64,000 nt of DNA from Chamaecyparis obtusa (lineage: Eukaryota > Streptophyta > Pinopsida > Cupressales > Cupressaceae): the NCBI GenBank assembly GCA_027943335.1, contig BSBK01000764.1, positions 558,001-622,000 on the forward strand, given 5' to 3'. The translations under genes were made by a program, and so were the position numbers. Below, piece after piece: positions 1 through 12,623 of this stretch. Positions within the stretch are counted from its first letter, which is position 1. Each line of letters opens with the position of its first letter. The notes below the pieces were generated by a model. It made no database searches, was not told the origin of the DNA, and was given only the letters and a program-made list of their open reading frames with translations.

Positions 1-300
1 TCATACAGTTTTTGTAATGCCTCCATTAGACCCACTGTTGTTGTTTCTTTTTCTATATTGATAGCCACTAATGATGCCATGTACAATTGTATTATTCCTA
101 GTGCTTTCCTATCAAGAACCTCTCATTGTAGATCTCTCATATAGTCATTAGCTTCTTTGGTACCCCACCCAATGGTTGGTAAATATCCTTTTGATATAGA
201 TTATCTTCTATTTGCATCTCCTATAGTTGATAGTTTTGGTCATTGAACTTGTCAACCTTAATCTTCCCTTCTTCTGCCAACACTCTCACTTGAATCTAAA
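1..300 (-). pseudogene. Copia gag N-terminal fragment (Tnt1/Tork-like)
   Basis: Read on the minus strand, this encodes the opening of a Copia Gag of the Tnt1 type. It has a KFNDQNYQL-like block (the usual KFDGxNFxxWK), then an EDNLYQKDIYQPLGG block, and after a +1/-1 frame change DRKALGIIQLYMAS and TTVGLMEALQKLY, all in the family's order. The Trp of the first block is TAG and another stop (TGA) precedes the DRKALG block, so it is a pseudogene. The rest of the element lies beyond the left edge. It belongs to a different Copia lineage from the other elements in the window, whose Gag starts with a REVPKLNK-type motif. Confidence 0.75.
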
Positions 301-344
301 AACTCTTGCCAAAATGATCAAAATACACAACTCTTCAATACAGT

Positions 345-746
345 TGTTAGGGGTTTTAAGGAAGACTATAAAAATAAACAATATTAAAATATAATGTAGA
401 ATAAGAGAGGCAAAATTAAAAATCACAATAACAAAACTTAATGTGCTTCATCAAATGTGGGCTACATCCACCAGAGAAACATTTGTCCACTTATTTCTTT
501 TATCTAGTGAAGAGAAAATCACAATATGATGTCTTTCACATTACACAAGCACTTATTTATAGGTCTTTAAGGTGGTTTACAAAGGTCAATTTACATATGA
601 TGGCTAAAACAATAGCCAACTCCTTTATTAAATAATATAATTTTTTTGCCTTCCCCACTACACTACCCCTAGTTAATTGATTTGGAGATAAAACATGACT
701 GTAAAAGTCACCAATATTTAAGCCCAACAACATGACCAATCAACAT
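345..746 (-). repeat. Possible 5' LTR of the left-edge Copia element
   Basis: Just upstream of the gag fragment (to the right, on the minus strand) there is a segment that could be its 5' LTR. On the minus strand it would begin TGTTGATTGGTCATG at 746 and end CCCCTAACA at 345, about 400 bp, a usual size for Tnt1-like LTRs. A TATAAATA box sits inside it near 557-565. The expected initiator-Met PBS is not clean at the junction (only a weak match near 330-344) and the partner LTR is outside the window, so the limits are tentative. Confidence 0.3.
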
Positions 747-1720
747 ATAAAACAACCCTATATGAAAAGGATTTATCATTACTCTTCAATTCTTCATATG
801 TAGTTGAGAGATCATTGGTAAGAGTAGAAAATATTTACTCATGGATACATGATACTCTAGGAGGAGGTACAAACATGATTCATCTCAACATCATTATAGG
901 AGCATGCTTAAAGTTTTAAAAAATATCATCATATAACAACATGAAATGCGTAAAAAATCTATTAGAAATCAAGAAAATGTTACAAACATTCTTGGAACAC
1001 TCATTATAAAATATATTAAAATGCAATGAATCAATACAAGCAACATGAAGTGAGCTAATCCTTTTAACAAATAATTTTGAGAAATGTGGCTAATTAACAA
1101 TGTAATCAAATATGATAGTGAAAACCAATCAAATTTTGCAAGATCCATATTAAAAATTAGATCTAAAAACTCTAATTTAGAATTGTGCAAAGTGCAGTAT
1201 ACATTAGTTTCACCAAAATGAAGTGGTGAAAATATGACTCTTAGCTTATTTATGTAAATTAAGAACTTAATTGATCATTATTTCCACTTTTTGTTAAAGG
1301 GTAATACTCAATAAGACCCTACTTCTATCCAAGAGGAGATATGGATGGTGTATGTGATTATTCTCCTCTTTTTGTTGTATGTGTGTGTATGTGATTGAAA
1401 TTGAAGATGTGAGAAATATGTAAAATATTAGGAAATTGACAAGATTTAACATAAATTGATATTAACAACTTGGAAGGCAACTCTAAGTTACAAATAAAGA
1501 AATGAGATACAAAGAGGAACCTGTTATTGAAATATGGAGTTAAAAATGCGAGTGAAGTGTTCTAGACAACAAAGACCTAGAGGTACTTCCATAAACTAAC
1601 ACTTTGGATTCCAGATTAGGATGCTCTATAGATCACACTCTTTAAAATTCAACCAAAAAGTGTGAGTTGAATGTGCTAAATGACATAATCTATAAGTTTT
1701 TGCATGTTCAAAATCTAGAA
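747..1720. other. Unassigned AT-rich DNA
   Basis: I see no coding region, RNA gene or repeat boundary that I can support here. The short open frames have no family motif. The stretch ends at CTATA (1721-1725), the target duplication of element A. Confidence 0.5.
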
Positions 1721-1725
1721 CTATA

Positions 1726-3264
1726 TGTTGGATAACTGGGGGGGAGGGGGGGTGAATCAGTTATCTTAGGTCTGTTTACAATTTTCAACCTTAAAATCTT
1801 CTCGGTAGATAGTCTATGCAATCAGATTTTAACAATTAACTGGCCACAACAATATTCATCAAAACATCAGTAAATAGCATGTAAAACATTCAATCACAGA
1901 TTAACACCAGTATTTAATGTGGAAACACAATTTGGGAAAAACCACTGCAGGAATTGTCACCCACAAAATAATGCACTCTTCTGAAGTGAGCTCGGTTAAA
2001 AGCCAATCCTGTTAAAGATTACAAACACATTTTCTAGATGTGACCCTTTAAGGGGATTTTCAAAAAATATCAACTAGATTTGTCACCCTGCAATGAGTGG
2101 GCTTATTAGAGGACTTTAGAACATCCATTAGAATGCCACCTTACAAAGGATTTAGAAATTAGGACTGTTAAATCCACTTGGTTAAGAGATTTTTTGCTAC
2201 AATGGTTAGAAAGTAATAGTGAAATGATTTGATAAAATATGCAACTACCTTGGCCTATTCAGATCTCCTTTCTTCTCATTTGTCATCTTTAAACTCTTCC
2301 TTTCTTGTTGATCAATACACACGCTTCATCTCATCATTTTTATTCACTTCATTCACACAATCCTTCAACTTTGTTTTGCTCGGTGTACCCTTCTTGTCAA
2401 TTTGGCTTTCTTCTCTGGATATCAACAATTCAACAACATCAACAATATCATCAACAACAACATGATCATCACGATCATCCTTTATATAGATAATTTTTGC
2501 CACTTAATCCTATAACCTCTTAATCTCATCCATTCGATCAAATCTATAGCTTGGTAAAATGTTCTATGATTCTTGCCAGATGTATCTTCACCTTGGAACT
2601 TGAACTTTTCTTGGATCTCAAACCAATCACTAAATCTTTACCATTTATCTGTACCTAATGATTATGATATGTTGATTTCATTAACTAACTTTGTTCCTTC
2701 CTTAGAATCTTCTAGATCAATCCAGATCTTCAATTGATGTTGTCTTTTACTTGATTCCTTGTTTAATTGACCAACTTTATTTATACAGTTAAGTCTTTCT
2801 ACTCAGTTAACATTCACTTGGTTAATTGTGACAAACCAATATCTTTACTTACTGACAACTGTTTCCAGCTCGGTAGAACACATTGTTTACTTATCTTATC
2901 ACTTTGCAACTTCAATCCTTTATTACCGACAAACATAACTAGCTTGTGCATCATTATAACACTTTATTAAATCATGTAAAACAATCAAACCAATATTACC
3001 TTGTCATAAAACTATTCAACAATTGCCCAATTTAAGATCATATACTTAACATCACTTCTTTATTTCATCTCTTGTCTTTACCGATCGTCTATTTTCTCAA
3101 CATCACATATTTTATATTGATATGGAAATCTCAAAATCAGTAAGTCAATAGGCTTGACATCAATGACAACATAACAATTGATCCAATCCTTCTACATACC
3201 TTCCATTTCTCGGTTGACCTTGTTCATTCTCATCAATTCAACAATCTCATCAGTTGGGGTAACA
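1726..3264 (-). repeat. Element A 3' LTR
   Basis: On the plus strand it starts TGTTGGATAACTG and ends GGGGTAACA, matching the right-hand copy (8916-10447) along its length with several percent divergence by eye. A long G-run (ggggggaggggggg) near 1738-1752 marks the terminal C-rich block, here expanded. On the minus strand a TATATAAAGG box lies near 2479-2488 as a candidate promoter. A TTGTCATTGATGTCAA box lies near 3154-3169, about 100 bp inside the LTR 5' end. Confidence 0.92.
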
Positions 3265-3279
3265 ATCTCCCCCTTTGGC
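3265..3279 (-). other. Element A polypurine tract
   Basis: On the minus strand GCCAAAGGGGGAGAT directly abuts the TGTTACCCC start of the 3' LTR, the usual place for the plus-strand DNA primer. Further PPT-like tracts lie near 3382-3392 and 3501-3512. Confidence 0.85.
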
Positions 3280-3714
3280 ATTGATGGCAACACAATTTAT
3301 ATATCTCATCGCACATCTAAAATATACCATTGAATACCAGTAATCTTTATTCTTTACAATCTTTTTCTTTCCCTTTATCATTATCTCCCCCTTAGTCATA
3401 TCTCCTTTACATAGTCTTCCTACTTATCATTTCTTCATATATATCTCTTTCTCAGTTCTTCTTCTACCTACATATTTCTCTCCCCAATATAAATTACTCT
3501 CCCCCTTTGACAACAATGCCGAAGGTACTTGCAATACCTTGTTTTGAAACTTGATTGTCCTTGTATTTATACCATGTACCTTTCATGTACCAATTACTTA
3601 TGTTTCCTCCTATCTTTCTCACAACTTTAGGCTGTTTATAAAGAGTAAACATCTACATCAACTCATAAATAGATAATCTGATAAAGCATGAATTGATGTA
3701 ATCTGCATCTTTTT
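3280..3714 (-). other. Element A 3' spacer with repeated PPT-like tracts
   Basis: Non-coding spacer between the pol stop and the PPT. It contains purine tracts (on the minus strand) near 3382-3392, 3480-3486 and 3501-3512. The last is preceded by a GGCATTGTTGTCAAAGG box that recurs beside the distal tract of elements C, D, E and F in modified form. Confidence 0.6.
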
Positions 3715-6700
3715 CTAATGAACATTAGAGAGGGGAATGATCCCTAGTTTACCTCTTAGGTACTCAAAAGTATCCTTATGTAATGGATTTGTGAATATGT
3801 CAGCAAGTTGTTCCTTAGATTTCACATATTCTAGCTTTACTTGTTTTTCCTATACTTGTTCTCTCAAATAGTGATACTTGATTGATATGTGCCTTGTCTT
3901 TGAGTGCATCACCCGATTATTTGAAATTTTTATAGCACTAGTATTTTCACAAGACCATCTATCTTTTCTTGTATCCCTTCAAGTACTTGTCTTATCCACA
4001 CAATATTTGAACAATTGATTGCAACAACATATTCATCTCAACAGTTGATTGTGAAATGCAACTTTTCTTTCTCTTATCCATGTCACTAATCTTTCACCTA
4101 AGAAGAAAGATCCTCCACTTGTGTTTTTCCTATCATCCACATTTATTGCCCAATCAACATCAATATACAATTTCAATTCAAAATCTCCATCCTTTTTGTA
4201 CCATAAACCATAGTCCTCAATTCCTTTCACATATCTAAAAATTCTCTTCACAATAGTCATATGTATTTCTTTATGATTAGAAGAAAATCTAGCCACAATT
4301 CTAATAGCATGAACAATATCTAGCCTACTATGGACAATATACTATAGCTTACTAATCATGGATCTATACAGAGTTTCATTTACCTCGGTAGAGTCATCTT
4401 CCTTTGATAATTTGCATCTGGTAGTCATCAGTGTACCAACTAATTTTCAGTCTTCCATCCTAAAAGTTTTTAGGATCTGTTTGATGTATTTTGACTATGT
4501 TATGTATATGCCATCCTTGATCTATTGAATTTGTAATCCAATGAAAAATTTAATCTCTCCAATCATTGATATTTCAAATTACTTTCTCATTTCATCAAAA
4601 AATGATCTACACATTGTCTCATTTCCTTCAAATGTGATATCATCAACAAATATTTCAACAATTAGTACCTTATATGTAGATTCACTTTTCAAGTACACAT
4701 TATTGTTGTCACTACTTCTGATGAAACCTATTCTCATTAGATATGAGTGGAGTCTTTCATACCATGCTCGGGGTGATAGTTTCAAACCATACAGTGCCTT
4801 GTGAAGTTTACATACCATGTATTTCTGACTTTTGTCAACAAATCCTTTTGGTTGGTCAATGTATACTTCTTCTTCTAGTATTCCATTAAAAAATGAAGAC
4901 TTTACATCCATTTGATAAAATTTGAAACCTTTGTGAGCAACATATGCAAGTAAAATTCTCACACCTTCTAGTCTAGAAACAGGAGCAAATGTCTCACCAT
5001 AGTCAACACCTTCTTCTTGAGCATATCCTTTGCATACAAGTCTAGCTTTATTTTTTATCACTTCTCCATTTTCATTTAGTGTATTCATGAAAATACACTT
5101 TGTACCAATAACATTCTTATCCTTAGGTCTCGGTAATAATGACCAGGTATTGTTCTTTTCATTCTGATCAATCTCTTCTTTCATTGCATTAACCCAATCT
5201 TCATTTTCAAGTGCATCCTTGACTAATCTAGACTCAAATTCAGAAATCAAGCATGTATTGTCTCTCAGCTTACTTCTTGTCATGACTCCTACATTTTTGT
5301 CTCCAATAATTTGAGTTGGTGAATGGTTCCTTCTCACATACTTTTCTAGCATGGGATCAGTTCTTTGGTCTTCAACATTTTCATCTCTCAGTGGGGGTTC
5401 AATTGGTCCCTCGATTTCTTCTTGCAACTTAGATACTGTACTGGAAATTCCTTCCTGTACATATACAAATCTTTGATAATCTTCTGGTTCCCTTTTTCTA
5501 TCTTCTTCATTTCTTTTTGTAAACTCGTCAATCTTTACATTTTCACTTTCCACAATTTTGTTAGTATCCTTATTCAGACATTTATAAGATTTTATTTTTG
5601 TGGAGTATCTTAGGAATATACCTTCATCTCCTTTAGATTCAAACTTTCCATTCCTAGTTTCTTTCAGAATATAACACCTATTGCCAAAATTTTTGAAGTA
5701 GCTAGCATTAGGTGTATGCCCATACCAGAGTTCATAAAGAGTTTTGTTTGTACCTTTCTTCAATTATACTCAGTTGAGGGTGTAAACATCAATAGTAATG
5801 GTTTCTCTCTAGAATGTTTGTGCAACCTCCTTCTCAATAAACAATGTTATAGCACAATCAACTATTTATTTGTTCCTTCTTTCAGCCATGTCATTCTATT
5901 GTGGAGTCCTTGGTGCAAAGACTTATCTTTTGATTCCATTTTCATTGCAAAAGATATACATTCATCAGAGACAAATTCACCTCCTCTATCTGATCTTAAA
6001 CACTTCAGTTGATTGCCTATCTCCTTCTAAACTCTTGCCTTGTACCATTTAAACATTTGAAATGCATCAAATTTTTCTTTTAAGAACATTACAAACACCA
6101 TCCTTGAGTAGTCATCAACAAACAAAATGAAATACCAATCACCATAATAACTTTGTACTCTCATAGGGATGCTGAGATCAATATGAAGTAATTCACATAT
6201 ACCATTAGATGAGTATGACTTTCTTGAAAAAAATGATTTAGTCATCTTACCAATCTGACATTCCTTACACATAACTTTATCAGGCTTGCTCAATCTCAGT
6301 AGATCTATGACTTTATTTTTCTTATTGACCTTGATCAAATTATCAAAATTTACATGACAGATTCTTTTATGCCATAACCAAGCATCTTCATTTCTTGCAA
6401 GAAGACATACATTTCCATTAGAGTTCAAATAAAATAAATTATCTTTAGATTGCTCACCGATTTCAATCAAATCTCCAGCAGCATCACAGATCTTCACTTT
6501 TTGTTCTGAAACTCTAGTCAGTGACCAATGTTATTTATTTGTAACATTCAACAAGTTTTATTTTAGTCCTTGAACCCAATAGGAATTATCACATTTAATC
6601 TTTTCATTTAGCATAATGGATCCTTTTTCTTTTACAGAACATGGAGCATCATTTCCAAATCTAACAAATCTTCCATCATATTCTTCTAGGTTCCCAAACT

Positions 6701-8856
6701 TATCAATGTCACCAGTCATGTGATGTGAACAAACACTATCGATAATTCATGGGTTAGTGTTACTTTCTTGATAAATAAGGTCTTTTTCATATTCATACCT
6801 TTCTTCTTCTGAGTCATCATTCATAGCAATATAAACCACTTCCTCACATTCTTTTGTGTCATCAGATTCATCACTAGTTATTCCTTCCTCAACTAGGTAG
6901 CATGATTTATTTCCTTTGTCCTTGTAGTCTCTGAACTTTCGGTATCGGTTCTCCTTCTTTTTCTTCTTATCATTCATGTAATTATCAAGATACCTAGATG
7001 CAATATGAACAATCTTGTTGCAGTTAAAATATTTTAGAGGAAGTTTACCTTTATACTTTCCTTTTCCTCTCCATAGCCTCTTTTCCAGTAGTGCTTCCAG
7101 TTCTTCTTGATCTTTTTATTTGGTTAATATACTATCATAGTCACTTCCACCTCTTCTTACCACTTCTTCTTCAGTCAATGTTCCACCAATACCTTTGGTA
7201 CCACTTACCACTTCCTTGATTCTGAAACTATATTGTGCAATGTTTTCTTCTTCTTTCATTGTCGTCTCATCAAATTTTCCTCTGAGACTGTCAACCTTTT
7301 CTTTTTGTACATTTGGATCACCTCCATAAACAAGTGCAAGTTTTGTTAGGAATAACAATCCACAATACAACTGAGAGGGGGGTGAATCATTTGTATGGAA
7401 GATTATTAAACTTTAAATAGCAACAATATCATATCCAATGAACACAATAAATCCCAACACAATAATACAATATTTTGGTGTCGAGGAAACCCTGTTAAAG
7501 GTAAAAACCCTAGTGGCAATTAGCACACACAAATGATGTACTAAGAGTATAGTATCCTTGTTAGAAGATTTAGCCCTATTAGGAGCTTATTGAAACATTA
7601 CAGTACATATTCCTTGTTAGAGGACATACCCTATTAGGAGTCAAGAAGAAAGGGAGGGCTCATTTCCCAAATAAGGTTAAATCCACCTTCAGAACTCACT
7701 GTGCACAACACAAGTGTATATGATGAAATACACAATCTTTTGAACTATTCAGAAACAAATGTCTTTGCTTGATTAGTTCCAATGAAGTCCATCAGTAAAC
7801 CTCTGCTCTACATACAATAGACACAAACTCTCAACTTTCACAATCTCTTTTTATCACCTTTTTCCATCCATATCTTTTCCAAAGAAAAGACCTCTCATTT
7901 ATACCTTATTATAATTCTCATGATCAGGTCGGCGCATAAGCCTTTCCTAATTACAAACAATTACATAAACCCTTTCTAAGATACATATGGTATCTTAAAT
8001 AAGTATACAATGATTACATTACAATATTTAAGGACTGACATCCTTAACTTATGTTTTCCAAGCAAAACACATGCTACATCTCCTAAGTTGGCTTCCACAT
8101 AGGTCTTCCCCAAAACACACACCACAGATGACATCACCAAGAATTATGTACCTTGGGATGACCAATCGACATCCTTTATTACCTTGTCCATCATCCCTCA
8201 AGCTCGCATACCTTGAATCCATATCATTTGGAAGATATACCAAAGACAGAGAGACTAACTCTGTCATTTCTTACTGTCACAGTCCAGTGACCAGTCTTCA
8301 CCAAAACATCTGTAACTCATTGAATATGAAACATTACATGATATGATCTTGGATATAAGATCACAACACCTTCTTGAATTCTCATCTGACTTTGCAACAT
8401 TTGAAACATCCATACAGTGTTCGTACACTGTGATAACTAGCCTGTTCTCTGCACAAAAACATATGTTGACATTAGTGACAAACCATAAATGACAACAGTA
8501 TGAGTGCCCATTCAGTAACGTAGTGATTAAACATATAAAATTCTCAATCACCTCCCCATGCATTAGCAATATCCAACAATTTTATCTCACATCTCTTTTG
8601 TTGTAATAAAGTATTGTATGTCATTGAACTCAACATCGGCCAGGGAAGAAGCAATTTCAATCATTATCGAGTTGTGTTCCTTCTTTTCTCTCATCTGATC
8701 AAGTGTTATGGGTCCAAGAGGTGGTGGAGTGTATTCATTATCCAAATGGTTGAGTGCAGAATCTCAATTTCCAGATAGGTATAACCTCATCTTTTTTTTC
8801 CATGTAGATAAACTCTCTTTGTTCATCTTTGGTACTTCTCTCCTATACATCTTCAT
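3715..8856 (-). pseudogene. Element A gag-pol polyprotein (decayed, interrupted)
   Basis: Encodes the Copia polyprotein. Translation would start at ATG 8856 or the adjacent in-frame ATG 8850 (MYRREVPKMNK), about 45 nt after the PBS. Gag runs 8856-8579, is broken by the solo LTR 8578-7344, and resumes at 7343. The CCHC knuckle near 7012-7060 has lost its first and last Cys (both Tyr) and its Gly. The protease motif near 6712-6755 reads DSVCSHHMTG, with the catalytic DSG changed to DSV and a TGA for the preceding Trp. Integrase (6497-5764) has the HHCC zinc domain (WHKRICHVNFDN, CKEC) and HIDL/VDDYSR of the catalytic core. RT (5100-4580) has [24 protein letters not shown] and an FVDD box. RNase H (to 3715) has DVDWA and ends with a conserved DTFEYLRGKLG block. 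Many stops and frameshifts; not functional. Confidence 0.9.
7344..8578 (-). repeat. Solo LTR inserted in element A gag
   Basis: A single 1,235-bp LTR with no internal region, beginning TGTTAGGAATAAC and ending ATATCCAACA on the plus strand. The C-rich block (GAGAGGGGGGTGAATC on plus) at 7372-7387 shows minus orientation. It is flanked by AGTTT (7339-7343) and ATTTT (8579-8583), a 5-bp duplication with one mismatch. Removing it with one duplication copy rejoins gag in frame (EM-stop-DKLALVYGGDP), so the boundaries are firm. It carries the TAACA/GGT-type motif array near 7489-7645 seen in the other LTRs. It probably arose by recombination between the two LTRs of a full element. Confidence 0.88.
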
Positions 8857-8901
8857 ATCTTTAGCTTAAGCCTTATAAACTTTTACTTCTAAGCATTTGA
8901 T

Positions 8902-8913
8902 GCTCTGATACCA
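8902..8913 (-). other. Element A primer-binding site (initiator Met tRNA)
   Basis: The minus strand reads TGGTATCAGAGC, the standard plant Copia PBS matching the 3' end of initiator Met tRNA, two bases inside the 5' LTR. Confidence 0.92.
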
Positions 8914-8915
8914 AT

Positions 8916-10447
8916 TATTGGATAATTGAGAGGGGGTGGCGGTGAATTAGTTATAGAATCAATTATCTTATGTCCCTTAACAATTTTCAACCTTAAAATC
9001 TTCTCTGTAGATGTCTATGCAATCAAATTTAAATAATTAAATGACCACAATAGTATTCATCAAAAAATCAATAAATAGTATGCAAAACATTCAATCACAC
9101 ATTAACACCAGTATTTAATGTGGAAACCCAATTTGGGAAAAACCACTGCAGGAATTGTCACCCACAAAATAATTCACTCTTCTGAAGTGAGCTCAATTAA
9201 AAGCTAATCTTGTTAAAGATTACAAACACATTTTCTAGATGTGATTCTGTTAGGAGATTTTCACAAAAGATCAACTAGATCTGTCACCCTATAATGAGTG
9301 GCCTTATTAGATGACTTTAGATTATTTGTTAGAATGCCACCTTATAAAAGATTTAGAAATTAGGATTGTTAAATCCACTCTGTTAAGATATTTTCTCCTA
9401 TAATGGTTAGAAAGTAATCGTGAAATGATATGATAAAATATACAACTACCTTTGCATGTTTAGATCTCCTTTTGGCTCATTTGTCCTCTTCAAACTCTTC
9501 CTTTCTAGCTGATCAATACACACACTTCATCTCATTACTTTTCTTCACTTCATTCACATAATCCTTCAACTCTATTATGCTTGGTGTACCCTTCTTGTTA
9601 ATTTTTCTATCTGCTCTGGATATCAACAATTCAACAACAACAATAATATTAGTGTCAACAACATGATCATTGTGATCATCCTTTATATAGATAATTTTGG
9701 CCTCTTAATCCTATCACCATTTAATCTCATCCATTCGATGAAATCTGTAGCTTGGCAAAACATTTTATGATTCTTGCCAGCTGTATCTTCACCTTGGAAC
9801 TTGAACTTATCTTGGATCTCAAACTAATCACTAAATCTTTACCATTTATCTGTACCTAATGATTTTGATCTATTGATTTCATTAACTGACTTTTTTCCTT
9901 CTTTAGAATCTTCTAGATCAATCCAGATCTTCAATCGATGTCATCTTTTACTTGATTCCTTGTTTAACCAACTAACTTCATTTACTCAGTTAAGTCTTTC
10001 TAATCGGTTAACATTCACTCAATTAACTGTGACTGACCAATATCTTTACTTATCAACAACTATTTCCAGCTCGGTAGAACATAATATTTTCTTGTCTTAT
10101 CACTTTGCAACTTCAATCCTTTATTACCGACAAACATAACTGACTTGTGCATCATTCTAACACTTTATTAAATCATGTAAAACAATAAAATCAATATTAC
10201 CTTGTCATAAACCGACTCAAAAATTGCCCAATTAAGCTCACATACTTAACATCACTTCTTTATTTCATCTATTGTCTTTACCAATCATTTCTTTTCTCAA
10301 CATCACATATTTTAGATTGATATGACAATCTTGAAATCAATAAGTTAATAGGCTTGACATCAATGAAAACATAACAACTGATCCAATCCTTCTACATACC
10401 TTCCATTTCTTGGTTGACCTTGTTCATTCTCATTAGTTGGGGTAACA
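8916..10447 (-). repeat. Element A 5' LTR
   Basis: Partner of 1726-3264. On the plus strand it begins TATTGGATAATTG (one base off the left copy) and ends GGGGTAACA, followed by the duplicated CTATA. A candidate TATA box (minus strand TATATAAAGG) lies near 9681-9690. Confidence 0.92.
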
Positions 10448-10452
10448 CTATA

Positions 10453-10793
10453 TGTATTAGTCTTCTCTCTATAAACCTCAAATTTTTAATAGTTGGATTT
10501 GTAACCTAAACACATAAAAGAGGGAAAATGTTGTGTTTTATAGGGTCTTGCTTATGTCAAATCCTAGGAATGTGTTAACCTCCACTAAAAATATGATTGA
10601 TTGGAAAGAGAGCTTACCCTTGGTAGGGTGGAGGTTAAATCTAAAATGAAATACTAAATTGAAATTATGTTACCTTATGCTTGATAATGGTGGTGGAGAA
10701 ATGCTCTTTGGATAAGACCTTCAAGGGTTGTTGCAATAACATGACATGTGATAAGACATACAAGGGTCAATCATGAAAACAAAATCACATAAA
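10453..10793. other. Unassigned spacer between elements A and B
   Basis: About 340 bp of AT-rich DNA with no motif I recognise; it ends at GATTG (10794-10798), the target duplication of element B. Confidence 0.5.
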
Positions 10794-10798
10794 GATTG

Positions 10799-12040
10799 TG
10801 TAGACACCTAAATTTTTCCACTTAACATTAATTTAATTAATGACCCCAAATAACATTATGGTTAATTTTAATTAATTATATTTTTTATATTCATCTATCT
10901 ATTGAATTAAATTTATTTAATTAAAAAAATTCATTACCTATAGTATTTAATTTAAATTTAAATACGACCCCTCATAATGTATTAATTTTAATTTATTACA
11001 TGTTTCTCCATATTCCCCTTTTAAATAAATTTTTAATTTATTTATTCCTCTACATGCTTTATTTCTACTAAACCATGATTAAATTAAATTATATTTAATT
11101 TAATCTTAAACCTAACCTAGATGCTACCCTACACACATCACTTTCTATCTAATTAGCCTATTTATTAATTAACTAAAGTTAATTAAGCTAATTTTCATCT
11201 TCCTACACAAATTAGTCCTAATTATTTGCTCACACATGTGTGAGAAAATAATTTAAAATTCATCTTTTCAAAATTTGCTAAAAAATGCTTAAACAAGGTT
11301 TCTTACAATTTTTTAATAGCACCTCTTACACTTTTCCAAAGTGTGAAAATTGACTTTCTCTTACACATCTCTTACACACACTTACACATGTGTAGTTGGA
11401 GTACACATTGACCGTTCACATCCCAAGTTTCTCACACATGTGTGAGTAAGTCTTGGACTTTGCATGACTTATGTGTCTCCTTGGTGGCACCTATGTGGAT
11501 GCCACATAGATGCCACCTCACCCCAACCCTCCAAAATCCTATAAATAAGACCCTTGCCTCAAGAAAATCATCCATCATTTGCATATTAGAGTTATAATAC
11601 TAGTTTGTGCTCAGAGTTATTTTTCTTGCATTTAGAGTTTTAACTAGCCATTTGGTAGTTGCTAGCTTTCATTGTAGATTTAGAGCTTGGTTTCATTAAT
11701 ACTTAATGCAATAACTTCATTCATTTATTAGTTTTCATGTCATATGAGCTTGAGGGTTACTTCCATAGATCCTCCTTGAGTATTTTAATCTAGTTTGCAT
11801 TTAATAGTGGGATTTATACTTGTGTTGGGAGAGCACACCCACAACCTCTCTAAGAGCTTAAATTAAGCAAGTCTTGGGTGCACTTGCTTAATGCTCATCT
11901 GAGGTTATGTGGAGAGTAGTGTACGAATGAGTTTAAACATAACTTTCTTTGTTAGTTTTAAGATATTGAAATATGCACATGTATAACTAACATTTGAATG
12001 TTTATGCTTTCTCCACACAAGTCACTTTTTCACATATACA
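10799..12040 (+). repeat. Element B 5' LTR
   Basis: Begins TGTAGACACC and ends CACATATACA. TATAAATA at about 11541-11548 is a candidate TATA box. It holds two copies of the palindrome CTCACACATGTGTGAG (11229-11244 and 11431-11446). The region 10810-11210 is very AT-rich with repeated TTTAATTTAATT runs. Confidence 0.92.
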
Positions 12041-12043
12041 TTT

Positions 12044-12062
12044 TGGCGTGCCTGTTGGGACC
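12044..12062 (+). other. Element B primer-binding site
   Basis: TGGCGTGCCTGTTGGGACC starts three bases after the LTR and begins with the TGG expected opposite a tRNA CCA end. I cannot assign the tRNA from sequence alone. Confidence 0.65.
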
Positions 12063-12119
12063 CACGTTCTGATTATTTAACCTCTTTTCTTGGTTTTGTG
12101 ATTTTTTTTGTGAAATTTA

Positions 12120-12623
12120 CAGACAGGTGTCTTCGCACGTACAGAGGCATCTCCATCTGCTGACAGGCATCTCCGCCTACAGACCTATGTCTTTGCCAGA
12201 AAGGGGTTTTTCTTCCCATTTAATTCATTTTAATTTAAAAAAGCCTTGCATTTTTAATCACTTCAAGGCTAATAATCATTGAATATCATCATTAAAACAC
12301 TTTATTGTATTTGCAAATGAAGAGAAACATATAAAACTAAGAAAATATCTATTTTTATTTCCTTCTTGTGTAGATAGGCATCTTTGCCTATACACATGCG
12401 TCTCTGCCAAAAAGGGATTTCTCTTTCATATTAGCCTTTTTAATTGATTAAGTGAAGTTTTATGGCAGATTAAGGTTTAAAGTTACTGTATATCATCATA
12501 AAAACCCTTTTTATGCATCTATAAGTTAATGAAAATTAAAAATCTTGAAAAAATTATAGTTGATATTTCTTGACTTTACAGACAGACGTTTTTGCCTGTA
12601 CACATATGTCTCTGCACATGTAG
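12120..12623 (+). repeat. Eight degenerate ~18-20 bp units in the interior of element B
   Basis: Variants of ACAGRCRTCTYYGCC occur in three clusters: four units at 12120-12200, two at 12371-12410 and two at 12577-12620. Clusters are 200-250 bp apart and each is followed by AT-rich sequence. Two of the three clusters are followed by an AAGGGG or AAAGGG run. No protein reading of these clusters is maintained, so they look like cis-acting or structural RNA repeats. Confidence 0.7.

Larger units (their letters stand above)
1726..10447 (-). mobile_element. Element A: Ty1/Copia LTR retrotransposon, Sirevirus-like
   Basis: A full-length element on the minus strand. The LTRs lie at 1726-3264 and 8916-10447, the PBS next to the right LTR and the PPT next to the left LTR. 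CTATA is present at 1721-1725 and again at 10448-10452 as a perfect 5-bp target duplication. The internal part holds one decayed gag-pol (gag, protease, integrase, RT, RNase H), which is Copia order. A solo LTR of another family (7344-8578) sits inside gag. Reiterated PPT-like tracts and the C-rich block near the LTR 3' end resemble the Sirevirus/Maximus lineage; the lineage call is by recall of family features, not by a tree. Confidence 0.93.

Noticed and set aside
12120..12623. CRISPR-like array in element B
   Set aside because: Units are degenerate, irregularly spaced and in a plant retroelement; no array structure.
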